From assembly GCA_029565685.1 (NCBI GenBank), contig JAKQNR010000021.1:248001-312000 (forward strand): 64,000 nucleotides of DNA, written 5' to 3'. This DNA is from a bacterium. GTDB lineage: Bacteria; Zhuqueibacterota; Zhuqueibacteria; Residuimicrobiales; Residuimicrobiaceae. This document shows, piece after piece, positions 17,028 through 25,967 of this stretch. The notes beneath the pieces are model-generated. The model saw nothing but the letters and a program-made list of their open reading frames with translations. It was not told the origin of the DNA and made no database searches. A program made the translations under genes and the position numbers. Each line of letters starts with the position of its first letter. Position 1 is the first letter of the stretch.

Positions 17028-18197
17028 ATGATGACCTGTGAAGAAATAGAGAACAAGCTGTCCGCCTGGTTGGACGGCGAACTGGTCGGGCCGGAGCAAC
17101 GGCAAGTAGAACAGCATCTGCAGACCTGCAGTGCGTGCCGGAGCAAAGGGCAACAGCTGCTCGCCCTGCACACGCAGGGTAAAAAGGCTCTGACCGGCTA
17201 TCGTCTGCCCGAGACCTACTGGCGCGACTTGACCGACCGCATCGTCTCCATCGTACCCGCCCGTTCAGCGGGCGCAGGAACGGGCTTTGCCGCCTGGTTT
17301 CGCCGCCGGCGCGCGGTATGGGTGGGATCCGTCAGCCTGGCGGCCATGATCGCACTGGTGGCGCTGACCACGGACCTGGCTTTCCGGCAAAGGGGGATCA
17401 TCCCGCTCTCCCTTGAGGAGGATCGAACCGTAGCGCCGGTCCAGGCGACCGGACGGCCCCTCGAAGGGACCAAAGCAAAGCCGGCGGTGACGGCGCGGGC
17501 GGAAAAAAAGGAAATAAAAATCCACGATAAAGCGGCGCCGGCCGGCGCCACGCGACTTGCCGCAACCACCAGCCAGCCGTCTGCGGAAAAAGCTGAAAGC
17601 GCGCCGCTGAGTGCAGCGATGTATAAAGGGCCGGCGGACGAAATCCTGTCGGCGCCGGACTTTGATGCGCAACCCGCCGGCCTTTCTTCGTCTGCGGAAA
17701 AGGCCGGAAGCGCGCCGCCGAGTGCAGCGGGAGAAAGAGAGGCGGCGAACGAGACCCTGCCGGCGCCGGTGATCGGCAACGCTGCCACGGACGGCATGGC
17801 GGTGATGCAGAGCAACGGCGCGCCGCTCATGACCCTCCAGGTCGAAGCCAAACCCGCTTATACCTCTCTGGCGAAAAAAGACAGAAGCAAAATGAGCCGG
17901 GCATACAGCGAAGAGGAACGCCGCCTGGCGCTGCAAACGCTCCAGCGCGAACTGCTCTTTCTCGAAACCCTCAGCGCCGCGGACGTGCTGGCCTTGTCGG
18001 AAGCGGAAAGACGGTCTTTGAACAGCCGGGTGGTGCAGACCGCCGCTCTATTTTATGCGTTGGTCAAGGCAGGCGCCACCGATGCCCTGGCCGAACAAGC
18101 GGCCGCTTTTTACCGGGCGCATCGTCGGGTGCTGACAGATTCGCTGGGCCAGGCCTGTTATGAACAGCGGCTGCAAAGCTTGAAAATGAAACTTTGA
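17028..18197 (+). CDS. anti-sigma factor with zinc-finger (zf-HC2) and one membrane helix
   Basis: Residues 1-45 form the anti-sigma zinc domain (CEEIENKLSAWLDGEL, then EQHLQTCSAC with the HxxxCxxC ligands). A single membrane helix lies near residues 104-124. The remaining 260 residues are an Ala/Pro/Glu-rich outer part with an imperfect internal repeat of about 26 residues (SAEKAESAPLSAA and SAEKAGSAPPSAA) and a helical C-terminal domain. It probably holds the upstream ECF factor at the membrane. The start may be 17028 or the next ATG at 17031. It overlaps no gene; the VIT/VWA gene begins 59 bp later. Confidence 0.85.
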   Translation: MMTCEEIENKLSAWLDGELVGPEQRQVEQHLQTCSACRSKGQQLLALHTQGKKALTGYRLPETYWRDLTDRIVSIVPARSAGAGTGFAAWFRRRRAVWVGSVSLAAMIALVALTTDLAFRQRGIIPLSLEEDRTVAPVQATGRPLEGTKAKPAVTARAEKKEIKIHDKAAPAGATRLAATTSQPSAEKAESAPLSAAMYKGPADEILSAPDFDAQPAGLSSSAEKAGSAPPSAAGEREAANETLPAPVIGNAATDGMAVMQSNGAPLMTLQVEAKPAYTSLAKKDRSKMSRAYSEEERRLALQTLQRELLFLETLSAADVLALSEAERRSLNSRVVQTAALFYALVKAGATDALAEQAAAFYRAHRRVLTDSLGQACYEQRLQSLKMKL

Positions 18198-18210
18198 GGG
18201 AATATTTTTT

Positions 18211-18253
18211 CAGCTCCCTGGTACTATCAATGGACCCAAAGTACAAGGAGCTG
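18211..18253 (+). promoter_or_regulatory. hairpin that would mask the ribosome site of the VIT/VWA gene
   Basis: CAGCTCC (18211-18217) pairs with GGAGCTG (18247-18253) and GTAC (18221-18224) with GTAC (18241-18244), leaving a 16-nt loop and a small internal bulge. The right arm holds the AGGAG ribosome site of the gene starting at 18257, so a folded leader should block its translation. Confidence 0.5.
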
Positions 18254-18256
18254 AGG

Positions 18257-20458
18257 ATGAAAAAATATTTGCCTTTGGTGATTTTGTGGTGGAACGCCGC
18301 CGGCTGGAGCCAGGGCTTTATCCTGCCCCGTCCAGGCGGCGGATCCGCTGAGCTGATTGAACACCGTTTCACCGCCGACCTTGAGGATCAGGTCGCGGAA
18401 ATCAAAGTCACTCAAACTTTCCATAATCCTTCCCCACGGCCGCTCGAAGGGATTTATTATTTCCCCATTCCGCAGGAAGCGATCATCAACCAATTTGCCC
18501 TGTTCGTGGACGGCAAAAAATTGGCCGGTGAATTGCTCGACCGCGATCAGGCGCGCGCCCTCTATGAGGACATCGTTCGCCGCAACATCGATCCGGCGCT
18601 GCTCGAGTATGCGGATCATCGGTTTTTTCGTTTGAACCTCTTCCCGCTGCCGGCGCATCAGGACCGCCGGATCGAGTTGACCTATTCCCAGATTCTCCCC
18701 TTTGAGAACGGATTGGTCCGTTTTCTTTATCCTCTGCACGGCGAGATGCAGGGCGGACGTGGCGCAGGACCCGCCTTGCCGCCCAGGCCGCAATTTGCCC
18801 GGAACGAGGAAAGCAGGGCCGCCCATGATCCCGCCCACTGCCGGCAGTTTTTTTCAGTCACGCTGAAGTCTCAAACCGCTCTCGGTTCCATCTATTCTCC
18901 TTCGCACGCCATCGAGGTGCACAGGCGGTCGGATCGCGAGGCGCACGTCGCCTATGAAGGCGACCGCCGCGAGAATGAAGCGGATTTCATCCTTTACTAC
19001 AGCCGCTCCGGCGATGCTATGGGCATGAACCTGCTCTGCCACCGCACCGGCTCTGAGCCGGGCTATTTTATGCTGTTGGTTTCTCCGCGCAGCTCGTGGG
19101 CTGAAGGCCGCATTATCGACAAAGACGTGGTCTTTGTTCTGGACACTTCGGGATCCATGGCCGGTGAAAAGATGGAACAGGCTAAGGCGGCATTGACCTA
19201 TTGTTTGAACACGTTGCGCAGCCGCGACCGGTTCGCCCTGGTCACGTTCAGCTCCGAGGTGCGGACCTGGAGACCCCGATGGATCGATGCCGCTCAAGGC
19301 CGGCAGGAAGCGGCGGCCTATGTGCGCAAGCTGGAGGCTTCAGGCGGAACCAATATCGACGCGGCGCTGGAAACCGCCTTTTCCTTCAAACCAGAGGCCG
19401 GCCGCTCCGGCAGCGTGCTGTTCATCACCGACGGACTGCCCACCGTCGGGGTTCAGGACATCAAAACCATTCTGGCGCATGTGCAGCGCAAACCGACGGC
19501 GCAGCGCATTTTTACCTTTGGCGTGGGTTATGACGTCAACACCTACCTGCTGGACAAGATCGCCGAGACCGGCCGCGCTGTTTCCGACTATATTGCGCCG
19601 GAAGAGAACATCGAGGAAAAAATCGGCCGGTTTTTCGACAAGGTGAGCAGCCCGGTGCTCACCGATCTGCAGGTAGAGTTGGCCGAAGGCCGGGTGCTGG
19701 ACGTCTATCCAAAACAGCTGCCGGATCTGTTCGACGACGATCAGCTGATTATGGTGGGCAGGTATGCACAGGCCGGCGCCGCTCCGGTGGTTTTGCGCGG
19801 CACCAGCGGCCATGCCCAGCGGCGTTTCACCTACCAGGGCCAGTTCGCGCAAAAAGCGGAGAACGATTTTTTGCCCAGACTGTGGGCTTTTCGAAAAATC
19901 GCTTATCTGGTCGATGACATGCGCACTCACGGCGAAAACGCCGAAGTGAGAAAAGAGATCGAAGCGCTCAGCAAAGAGTATGGTGTGCTGTCTCCGTATA
20001 CGGCTTTTCTCAGCCAGGAGGACGAGGCCAGGGTACTTCCTGTTGTTCGCGATCGCCATTCGAGCCGAACCAAGCTTGACGCCTATGCGTTCAGCGCGTC
20101 GGCCCAGGCGCCGATGTATGCCGTAGGCGCTGAAGCGGTGCAGTTGAGCAAAGGGTTGCGGGAGATGAAGGAAAAAAAGGTCGTGGACTCGAATGAGCAG
20201 ATTCGTTATGTCGGCGGCAGAGCGTTCTCGCTGCGCAACGGCGAGTGGGTGGAAACGCGGTACAACGGCGAGCCTGTTTTGGCGGTCAAACGCGACAGCG
20301 ACGCGTGCCTCAATTTGTTGAAAGCGTACCCCGCACTGGGCCGCTATCTGGCGGTCGCCGATCGCGTACTGTTCAGCTGGAACGGCCGCTATCTGCGCAT
20401 CGGTGAAACGGGGGAGAGCGAGCGCAGTGTTGAGAGCTGGCGGCTCTTTTTCAAATAA
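18257..20458 (+). CDS. exported VIT and von Willebrand A domain protein
   Basis: A 733-residue protein with a signal peptide (KKYLPLVILWWNAAGWSQG). The VIT (inter-alpha-trypsin) domain spans about residues 25-155 and the VWA domain about 285-460 with the MIDAS motif VLDTSGSMAGEK. The rest is a mixed region to the end. Such proteins bind metal-dependent protein ligands; the partner is unknown. ATG at 18257 is chosen over upstream starts because AAGGAG lies 6 nt before it and the signal peptide then begins correctly. Linkage to the ECF sigma/anti-sigma pair suggests it is in the same regulon. Confidence 0.88.
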   Translation: MKKYLPLVILWWNAAGWSQGFILPRPGGGSAELIEHRFTADLEDQVAEIKVTQTFHNPSPRPLEGIYYFPIPQEAIINQFALFVDGKKLAGELLDRDQARALYEDIVRRNIDPALLEYADHRFFRLNLFPLPAHQDRRIELTYSQILPFENGLVRFLYPLHGEMQGGRGAGPALPPRPQFARNEESRAAHDPAHCRQFFSVTLKSQTALGSIYSPSHAIEVHRRSDREAHVAYEGDRRENEADFILYYSRSGDAMGMNLLCHRTGSEPGYFMLLVSPRSSWAEGRIIDKDVVFVLDTSGSMAGEKMEQAKAALTYCLNTLRSRDRFALVTFSSEVRTWRPRWIDAAQGRQEAAAYVRKLEASGGTNIDAALETAFSFKPEAGRSGSVLFITDGLPTVGVQDIKTILAHVQRKPTAQRIFTFGVGYDVNTYLLDKIAETGRAVSDYIAPEENIEEKIGRFFDKVSSPVLTDLQVELAEGRVLDVYPKQLPDLFDDDQLIMVGRYAQAGAAPVVLRGTSGHAQRRFTYQGQFAQKAENDFLPRLWAFRKIAYLVDDMRTHGENAEVRKEIEALSKEYGVLSPYTAFLSQEDEARVLPVVRDRHSSRTKLDAYAFSASAQAPMYAVGAEAVQLSKGLREMKEKKVVDSNEQIRYVGGRAFSLRNGEWVETRYNGEPVLAVKRDSDACLNLLKAYPALGRYLAVADRVLFSWNGRYLRIGETGESERSVESWRLFFK

Positions 20459-20502
20459 AACGCCGGCTGTCACTGGCTCTGCGGGCTTGGGACTGAAAGC
20501 GG

Positions 20503-21714
20503 TTATTTCATTTTGCGCACCGCTTCCAGCAGACCTTCGCAGAGCCAGTTGGCCACCGCCTGACGATTATCCGGAATGATGAAACGCTCCTGGTCTTTGG
20601 GATTGCGGATGTTGCCGAGCTCGATGTACACGGTCGTGGGATCGAGTGCGGACAGCATGTGCAGATTTCGTGTGGAGATGGAGCTGTCGTAGCCGCGGCC
20701 CGGCTGGGCGGCGTGATATTTTTTTTCGATGGTATTGTGGAGAATTTCCGCCAGCACGCGGCTTTCTTGGACGCCGTGCTGATAGTAATAAAAGATATCG
20801 ATGCGCTGAGCATTGGAGCGGGAATCCACATGCAGAATGAGGGCGATCTGCCGGCGGTAGCGGGTTTTGTTCCGGCGATGAAGACGGTTGACGATGGCGG
20901 CCCGGTCCGCCAGGCGCTGGGCCAGGTCGTGGGAGATGGCGCTGTTGTCGCAATAGCGTTCGTCGGTGTCGTAGGCGAGGATGGCGCTGTCGCGAATGCC
21001 GTCATTGGGGTCCTGCACGATCATTTGCACCGCTGCGCCGTATTCGGCGAGCCGTTTCGCCAGCCGCAGAGTGATGTCGTAAGCGTATTCGTCCTCGTAG
21101 AGAAAATCTTTGCCGCGTCTGCCGATGGCGCCCGGATCCGGGCCGCCGTGGCCGGCATCCAGATAAAACAGGCATCCCTTGAGCGCCTGTGAGCGCGGGG
21201 TTATTTTGCCCGTCGCCGTTTCCGGCGTCGATTGGTCGAGTGGTTTTTCCGCGCTAGGGGTCCACAGGTGCAGCGGCAGCCAGAGCAACTTGCTGCGGGT
21301 GTAGGGTTGTTGGCGCAGTCCGGCCTGGTAGGTCTTGAAATTATATTGATCGATTTGATCGACGATTTTTTTATCGTCCAGACCGAGTGAGGAAGCGATG
21401 CTCAGGCCGTCATAGGGGACGATCAGCACCGGCAACTGATAGTTCCGGCCTGCCAGCAGTTGATCGTTTTTGCGCAGTCCCCCTTTGTTTATATCTTTGA
21501 ATTTGGCCACCGCGATCATATCGGTCGGCAGCGAATAACGGCGCAGCAGCGTGTACAAGCCGTCGCCGGGTTTGCTTTTTACCGTCAGGTAGGTTTGTGC
21601 GAGGCTGCATTGCGCAGCCAGCAGGATATACAGGATGGCTCGGTAAAGGATAGGTTTCTCCGCGATCGAAACAGGCCTTTTGTGAATTTTACAAATCTTG
21701 CGGGCAAAAGGCAA
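20503..21714 (-). CDS. N-acetylmuramoyl-L-alanine amidase (Amidase_3) with LysM-like domain
   Basis: Zinc amidase that cuts the peptide from the glycan strand of murein, outside the inner membrane. A signal-like segment (LYRAILYILLAAQCSLAQ) is followed by a LysM-like region (about residues 43-150) and the catalytic domain: zinc His in FYLDAGHGGPDPGA, Glu in YEDEYAYD, second His in LILHVDSRSN and catalytic Glu in VYIELGNIRN. The start is uncertain. The frame opens at a TTG (21714) that gives an odd 23-residue basic lead; no other ATG/GTG/TTG lies before the signal segment, so a rare start codon nearer 21640 is possible. Confidence 0.87.
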   Translation of the reverse strand: MPFARKICKIHKRPVSIAEKPILYRAILYILLAAQCSLAQTYLTVKSKPGDGLYTLLRRYSLPTDMIAVAKFKDINKGGLRKNDQLLAGRNYQLPVLIVPYDGLSIASSLGLDDKKIVDQIDQYNFKTYQAGLRQQPYTRSKLLWLPLHLWTPSAEKPLDQSTPETATGKITPRSQALKGCLFYLDAGHGGPDPGAIGRRGKDFLYEDEYAYDITLRLAKRLAEYGAAVQMIVQDPNDGIRDSAILAYDTDERYCDNSAISHDLAQRLADRAAIVNRLHRRNKTRYRRQIALILHVDSRSNAQRIDIFYYYQHGVQESRVLAEILHNTIEKKYHAAQPGRGYDSSISTRNLHMLSALDPTTVYIELGNIRNPKDQERFIIPDNRQAVANWLCEGLLEAVRKMK

Positions 21715-22051
21715 GCGTTTTATGCGGGTTCGGCGAAGGGGGAAAGATCCTTTGGGTGATCATGGTGATGTTTGAGAAATCAAATCACTTAATGTCCTCG
21801 TGGTTTTGAGCTTTTTGCGGCATAATTGACAAATTGATAAAACCACGAGAGCACGAAGGCCGCGAAGATTAAAGAACGAATCTTCTGATCCCCTCCTTCA
21901 AAAGCTCGACATTGAAATTTATCAACAAGCCGACACTCGCCTTGACCAATTTCATTTAAGTTAATATTTGCGCTTCATGAATGGGCAGCAATTTATCTAC
22001 AGATTTTATCTCCATAAAGCGTTGATCGTTTTCGTCGCAACGGTTCGCGGT
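21715..22051. other. 337-bp gap with a gene remnant and an inverted repeat
   Basis: No intact gene. It holds the GxxExxY remnant (21869-22024) and an inverted repeat CTCGTGGTTTT (21797-21807) / AAAACCACGAG (21839-21849), 11 bp perfect with a 31-nt loop, right next to the remnant. The rest shows nothing. Confidence 0.6.
21869..22024 (-). pseudogene. remnant of a GxxExxY family gene
   Basis: Read on the minus strand this segment encodes the C-terminal part of a GxxExxY protein: EIKSVDKLLPIHEAQILT, a TAA stop where the family has Tyr, then MKLVKASVGLLINFNVEL and KEGIRRFVL before the final stop at 21869. The N-terminal half, with the motif that names the family, is absent; the start of the remnant runs into the 3' flank of thrA. 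So it is truncated and carries a nonsense change. GxxExxY genes are scattered, mobile-looking genes of unclear function. Confidence 0.7.
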
Positions 22052-24529
22052 TTATCCGTTCTGTCCTGCGCGCAACACATCGGCGAACACGCCGGCCGCG
22101 GTCACCTCGGCGCCGGCGCCGGGCCCGCGTACGATCAACGGCCTTTCCCTGTAGCGGGTGGTGGTGAAAGAAACAACATTGTCGCTGCCGGAAAGAAAAT
22201 AAAACGGATGGTGCATGTCCACCGCCTGTAGGTTCACCCGGGCGCGGCCGTTGTGCAGCACCGCCATATAGCGCAACACTTTGCCCTGGTGCGCCGCCTT
22301 GCTGCGCCGCGCCTCCATCTCGGCGTCGAACTGAGAGAGCGTCTGAAAAAATTCTTCCACGGTTTCCGCCCTGGTGCAGGGCTCGGGCAGCAGGCTCTCC
22401 AGTTCAATGTCCGACAGCTCCATGGATGCGCCGGTCTCGCGGGCCAGGATCAGGATCTTGCGGGCGACATCCAGTCCGCTGAGGTCGTTGCGCGGATCGG
22501 GTTCGGTCAGTCCAAGGGCGCGCGCCTGTTCGACCACGCGGCTGAACGGCTGCTCCCCGTTAAAAGAGTTGAAAAGATAGCTCAGCGTGCCGGAGAGCAC
22601 TGCTTCGATGCGCAGGATCTTGTCGCCGCTGGCGATGAGATCGTTCAGCGTGTTGATGATCGGCAGCCCGGCGCCCACATTGGTCTCATAGTAAAAACGG
22701 GAACCGCGGTCCAGCGTGGCGGAACGCAGCGCTTCGTATTGCTCCATAGAGCCTGAATTGGCCCGTTTGTTGGGCGTGACCACCGAGACGTTGGAGCGCA
22801 GAATGCGCAGGTAATTCCGCCCCGGCTCGTCGCTGGCGGTGCAATCGAGAAAAATGCTGTTGGGCAGATTCAAGGCCAGCATGCGGTCGATGAACTCGTT
22901 CAGAACCGTGGCTTCGCCGGTTTCCTCCAACACCTCGCGCCATCGTTCCAGCGAGAGTCCCTTTTCATCAAAAACCATTTTCTCCACATTGGCTAAGCCG
23001 ATGAGCTTGATGTCCATGCGCCGCTGTTTGCGCAGGAAAGGCAGATTCTCCTTCAGCTGCTGCAGAAAAGTGCCGCCGATCAGTCCGCAGCCGGCGAGAA
23101 ACAGGTGCAGCGTTTTCATCGGCGAGAGAAAGAACGCCTCGTGAATGGCGTTGAGCGCTTTCGCCTCATCCGTCTGCTCGATGACCACCGAGATGTTGAG
23201 CTCCGACGAGCCCTGGGCAATGGCTACCACGTTGACGCCGTTGACGCCCAGAGCCTGAAACAGCCGGCCGGCCAATCCCGGCGAGTGGTGCATTTTTTCC
23301 CCCACCGCAGCCAGAATGGAAAGGCCGTCTTTGATCACCACCGGATCGATGCGATGCGCCTGCCGTTCCAGCTCGAACTCGTGCTCGATGATCCGCCTGG
23401 CCTTTTCAGCCACCTGCGGCTCCACCGCCAGACAGATGGAATGCTCCGAAGAGGCCTGGGTGATCAGAATGATGTTGATCTGGTGTTTGGCCAGCACGGC
23501 GAACAGCCGGCCGGCGATGCCGGACACGCCGACCATGCCGCTGCCTTCGATGCGCAGCAGCGCGATATCGCTGATGGAGGAGATGCCTTTGACCAGAAAT
23601 CGGCCTGGCGCCGGTTCGGCGCTGATCAGGGTGCCGGCAAAGGCGGGATTAAAGCTGTTGCGGATGCGGATGGGGATTTTTTTCAGCATCGCCGGCTGCA
23701 TGGTCGGCGGATAGATGACCTTGGCGCCGAAATGCGACAGCTCCATGGCTTCGTCATAGGTGAGCTGTTCCAACGGAAACGCTTTTTTTACCTTGGCCGG
23801 GTTGGCGGTCATGACCCCGTCCACGTCGCTCCAGATTTCGATCTCTCGCACGTTCAGCGCCGCTCCCACGATGGCCGCGGTGTAATCAGAACCGCCGCGC
23901 CCCAGGGTGGTGGTTTCGTTATCCGGCGTGGAGCCGATAAAACCGGTGATCACCGGCAGACGGTCGTTGTCGTTGAAAAATTCCTCAATCAGCCGCTGCG
24001 ATTCCTCCATCAGCACAGCCGCGGCGCCGAAACGGTCGTTGGTCTTGATGAGGCGGCGGCTGTCCACCATTACGGCGTCCAAGCCGGCATTGTTGGCGAC
24101 CTCGGCGATGATGCGGCAGGAGAGACGTTCGCCAAAGCTGAGGATGAAATCGAGGCTGCGGCTGGTCAGTTCTTTCACCCAGTAGACGCCCTGCACCACT
24201 TCGCGCAGCGCCTGCAGATCTTCCATCAACTGGGCGGCCTCCGGCAGCTGCCCGCCACTGAGGCTGCGCAGAACCGCCAGGTGCCGGTCTTCCAGCTTGT
24301 CCAGCAGGTCCGTGTAATGCGCCTCGTGGCGCGCTGCGGTCTCGGCGACCTGGATCAGGGCATCGGTGACGCCGCCGAAGGCGGAGCAGACCACTGCCAC
24401 CGGGCCGTGGGCGACGCAGCCTGCTTGCACCAGCTCGATGACGTGGCGGATTCTTTCGGCCGTGGCAAGAGAGGAGCCGCCGAATTTCATGATATGTTGG
24501 ATCGGTTCGGTCTTTCTGGTCCTTGGCAT
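22052..24529 (-). CDS. thrA: bifunctional aspartokinase / homoserine dehydrogenase
   Basis: Fusion enzyme catalysing the first and third steps from aspartate to threonine and methionine. The kinase domain starts with IMKFGGSSLA and has TLGRGGSDYTAA near residue 215; two ACT repeats follow (about residues 310-460, SGIAGRLFAVLAKHQINI and PGLAGRLFQALGVNGVNV); the dehydrogenase begins at LFLAGCGLIGGTFLQQL near residue 475 and has VTPNKRANSG and the ETNVGAGLPII motif. The ACT pair suggests feedback control by threonine. ATG at 24529 is preferred; an in-frame TTG at 24559 overlaps the protease gene. About 825 aa, full length. Confidence 0.95.
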   Translation of the reverse strand: MPRTRKTEPIQHIMKFGGSSLATAERIRHVIELVQAGCVAHGPVAVVCSAFGGVTDALIQVAETAARHEAHYTDLLDKLEDRHLAVLRSLSGGQLPEAAQLMEDLQALREVVQGVYWVKELTSRSLDFILSFGERLSCRIIAEVANNAGLDAVMVDSRRLIKTNDRFGAAAVLMEESQRLIEEFFNDNDRLPVITGFIGSTPDNETTTLGRGGSDYTAAIVGAALNVREIEIWSDVDGVMTANPAKVKKAFPLEQLTYDEAMELSHFGAKVIYPPTMQPAMLKKIPIRIRNSFNPAFAGTLISAEPAPGRFLVKGISSISDIALLRIEGSGMVGVSGIAGRLFAVLAKHQINIILITQASSEHSICLAVEPQVAEKARRIIEHEFELERQAHRIDPVVIKDGLSILAAVGEKMHHSPGLAGRLFQALGVNGVNVVAIAQGSSELNISVVIEQTDEAKALNAIHEAFFLSPMKTLHLFLAGCGLIGGTFLQQLKENLPFLRKQRRMDIKLIGLANVEKMVFDEKGLSLERWREVLEETGEATVLNEFIDRMLALNLPNSIFLDCTASDEPGRNYLRILRSNVSVVTPNKRANSGSMEQYEALRSATLDRGSRFYYETNVGAGLPIINTLNDLIASGDKILRIEAVLSGTLSYLFNSFNGEQPFSRVVEQARALGLTEPDPRNDLSGLDVARKILILARETGASMELSDIELESLLPEPCTRAETVEEFFQTLSQFDAEMEARRSKAAHQGKVLRYMAVLHNGRARVNLQAVDMHHPFYFLSGSDNVVSFTTTRYRERPLIVRGPGAGAEVTAAGVFADVLRAGQNG

Positions 24530-24555
24530 TTCTGTTCCAGTCCATTCCTGTGCGT

Positions 24556-25515
24556 TCAATACACGCAGGTTGCGGCAAACCCCACGTTGTTGATTCCATA
24601 CTTGATGTACATGTAGCCGCTTTCACCCCAGCCCGGTCCCCAGCTGTTGCGCAGGATCCAGGCGCCTTTGCCGTCATCCCAGCCCACCAGTAGAATGGCA
24701 TGATTTACGTCTGAAGAGGGAGAGCAGCTGAACAAGCCGCCGCCGGGCAGTTCATCTTTATCAAACACGCCGCTGCTGTAGGCCTGAAACGCAGCACCCA
24801 CATACACCGCCGCTGCCGCCGGGCCATAGGTGTAGATCGCCTGTTTCAGTTTGTCGGTGGCCGCCACCTGGTCATCGCCGTCCACATAAGCCCAACCGCT
24901 CAGTTTGAAAGGATAGGCATAGGGTCCGCCGCAGGCCACATCCGCAGCGACATAGGGGAAATCGGTTTCCAAAACCGCTCCTGGGTTGATCAGCATGTCA
25001 AAAGCCCACCAGCCGCCGCCGCAGCCGTAGCCCAGGCTGTTGCAGGAGACCAGCTGCTGCTCCGACAGATCGACCAGGGTGTCGGATTTGATGGCGAGCA
25101 GCGATTCCAGCGCGCCGATGGAGCCAAAGGCCCAGCAGCTGCCGCAGCCGCCTTGATCCTTCACCGGGGTGACGCCGTCGTGCAACCGCCAATCCCAAAC
25201 CGCCGGCAACCCTGCGCCCAGTGCGCCTGATTTCAGGGTCACGGGCTTCAGCTTGAGCAGATTTCGCTCTTTGGCCTGTCGCCACCAATCGCCGGCTTTG
25301 GCTACGCGCAAGCCGCACAGCTGGGCGATGGTGTAGCGATGCGCCGGATTGTAGGCGACGGTAAAGTTCAATTTTTCCGTCTCGATGGCAAGACGCAGCT
25401 GCCCCAACACTTTACGCACCTCCGAGGGCGCCTGGCTCTCGTCCAAACGCTGAGCCTGGGACCAGGAGCAGCAGACGACCAGGCATACAATGGCCTTGAT
25501 TACGCGTTTTTTCAC
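24556..25515 (-). CDS. exported papain-family (C1) cysteine peptidase
   Basis: A 319-aa protease with a signal peptide (KRVIKAIVCLVVCCSWSQA), a pro-region and a mature C1A domain from about residue 105. The catalytic Cys is in VKDQGGCGSCWAFGSIGA with its oxyanion Gln, the His in VNHAILLVGWDDG and the Asn in LRNSWGPGWGESGYM. Cys pairs typical of papain are present (SCNSLGYGCGG). The gene for a chagasin-like inhibitor lies 65 bp upstream on the same strand, and thrA starts 26 bp after the stop. Confidence 0.93.
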   Translation of the reverse strand: MKKRVIKAIVCLVVCCSWSQAQRLDESQAPSEVRKVLGQLRLAIETEKLNFTVAYNPAHRYTIAQLCGLRVAKAGDWWRQAKERNLLKLKPVTLKSGALGAGLPAVWDWRLHDGVTPVKDQGGCGSCWAFGSIGALESLLAIKSDTLVDLSEQQLVSCNSLGYGCGGGWWAFDMLINPGAVLETDFPYVAADVACGGPYAYPFKLSGWAYVDGDDQVAATDKLKQAIYTYGPAAAAVYVGAAFQAYSSGVFDKDELPGGGLFSCSPSSDVNHAILLVGWDDGKGAWILRNSWGPGWGESGYMYIKYGINNVGFAATCVY

Positions 25516-25580
25516 AAGTCCTCCTGCAAGTTAGACTGAATAAACATCAGGCGCCGTATGCGCCCCGCTTTTCAGCTTGA

Positions 25581-25967
25581 CTATTTTGGGACAATGATGT
25601 GTACGCGAAAGCTGTCCGCTTCAGCAGTTGCTCTTTCCCATGGGCGCGCATAAATCAGCCGCAGGTCGGTGGCGCCGGCGGCGATCGCTTTGAACTTGAA
25701 CACCTGTTTTCCCGGTGCGCCCATTCGGTGCGTTTCACTTTGAATGAAGCTTTTCTGCTTGATCTGTATGATGGCGCTGTCATAAGAGACGATCCGCCAA
25801 TCGAACCCCGTCGTCGGGTTGGCGTTCAACAGCAGCTGAAAACTGGCATCCTTTTTCACTCTGACCTTGCTCTGATTTTGCGCTTGGGTGATCATGACCG
25901 TTTTTCCACCTGCACTGAAGAGGCTGAGCAAAATCAGAGGCGCGGAGGCGATAACGAGATGATTCAT
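25581..25967 (-). CDS. chagasin-like (I42) inhibitor of papain-type proteases
   Basis: A small exported beta-protein of about 128 aa with signal peptide (NHLVIASAPLILLSLFSAGG). It shows the three loop motifs of the I42 family: NPTTGFDW (loop L2), the Gly-rich turn near GAPGKQVF (L4) and RPWE (L6), in the right order and spacing. Family members block C1 proteases tightly. ATG at 25967 follows AAGGAG by 6 nt, so longer frames upstream are not used. The C1 protease gene begins 65 bp downstream, so both are probably co-expressed and the inhibitor may restrain that enzyme. Confidence 0.85.
   Translation of the reverse strand: MNHLVIASAPLILLSLFSAGGKTVMITQAQNQSKVRVKKDASFQLLLNANPTTGFDWRIVSYDSAIIQIKQKSFIQSETHRMGAPGKQVFKFKAIAAGATDLRLIYARPWERATAEADSFRVHIIVPK

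Noticed and set aside
22253-24616. Long plus-strand frames opposite thrA
   Set aside because: They are mirror frames of a GC-rich conserved gene on the minus strand, rich in His/Gln/Arg and without domain motifs.
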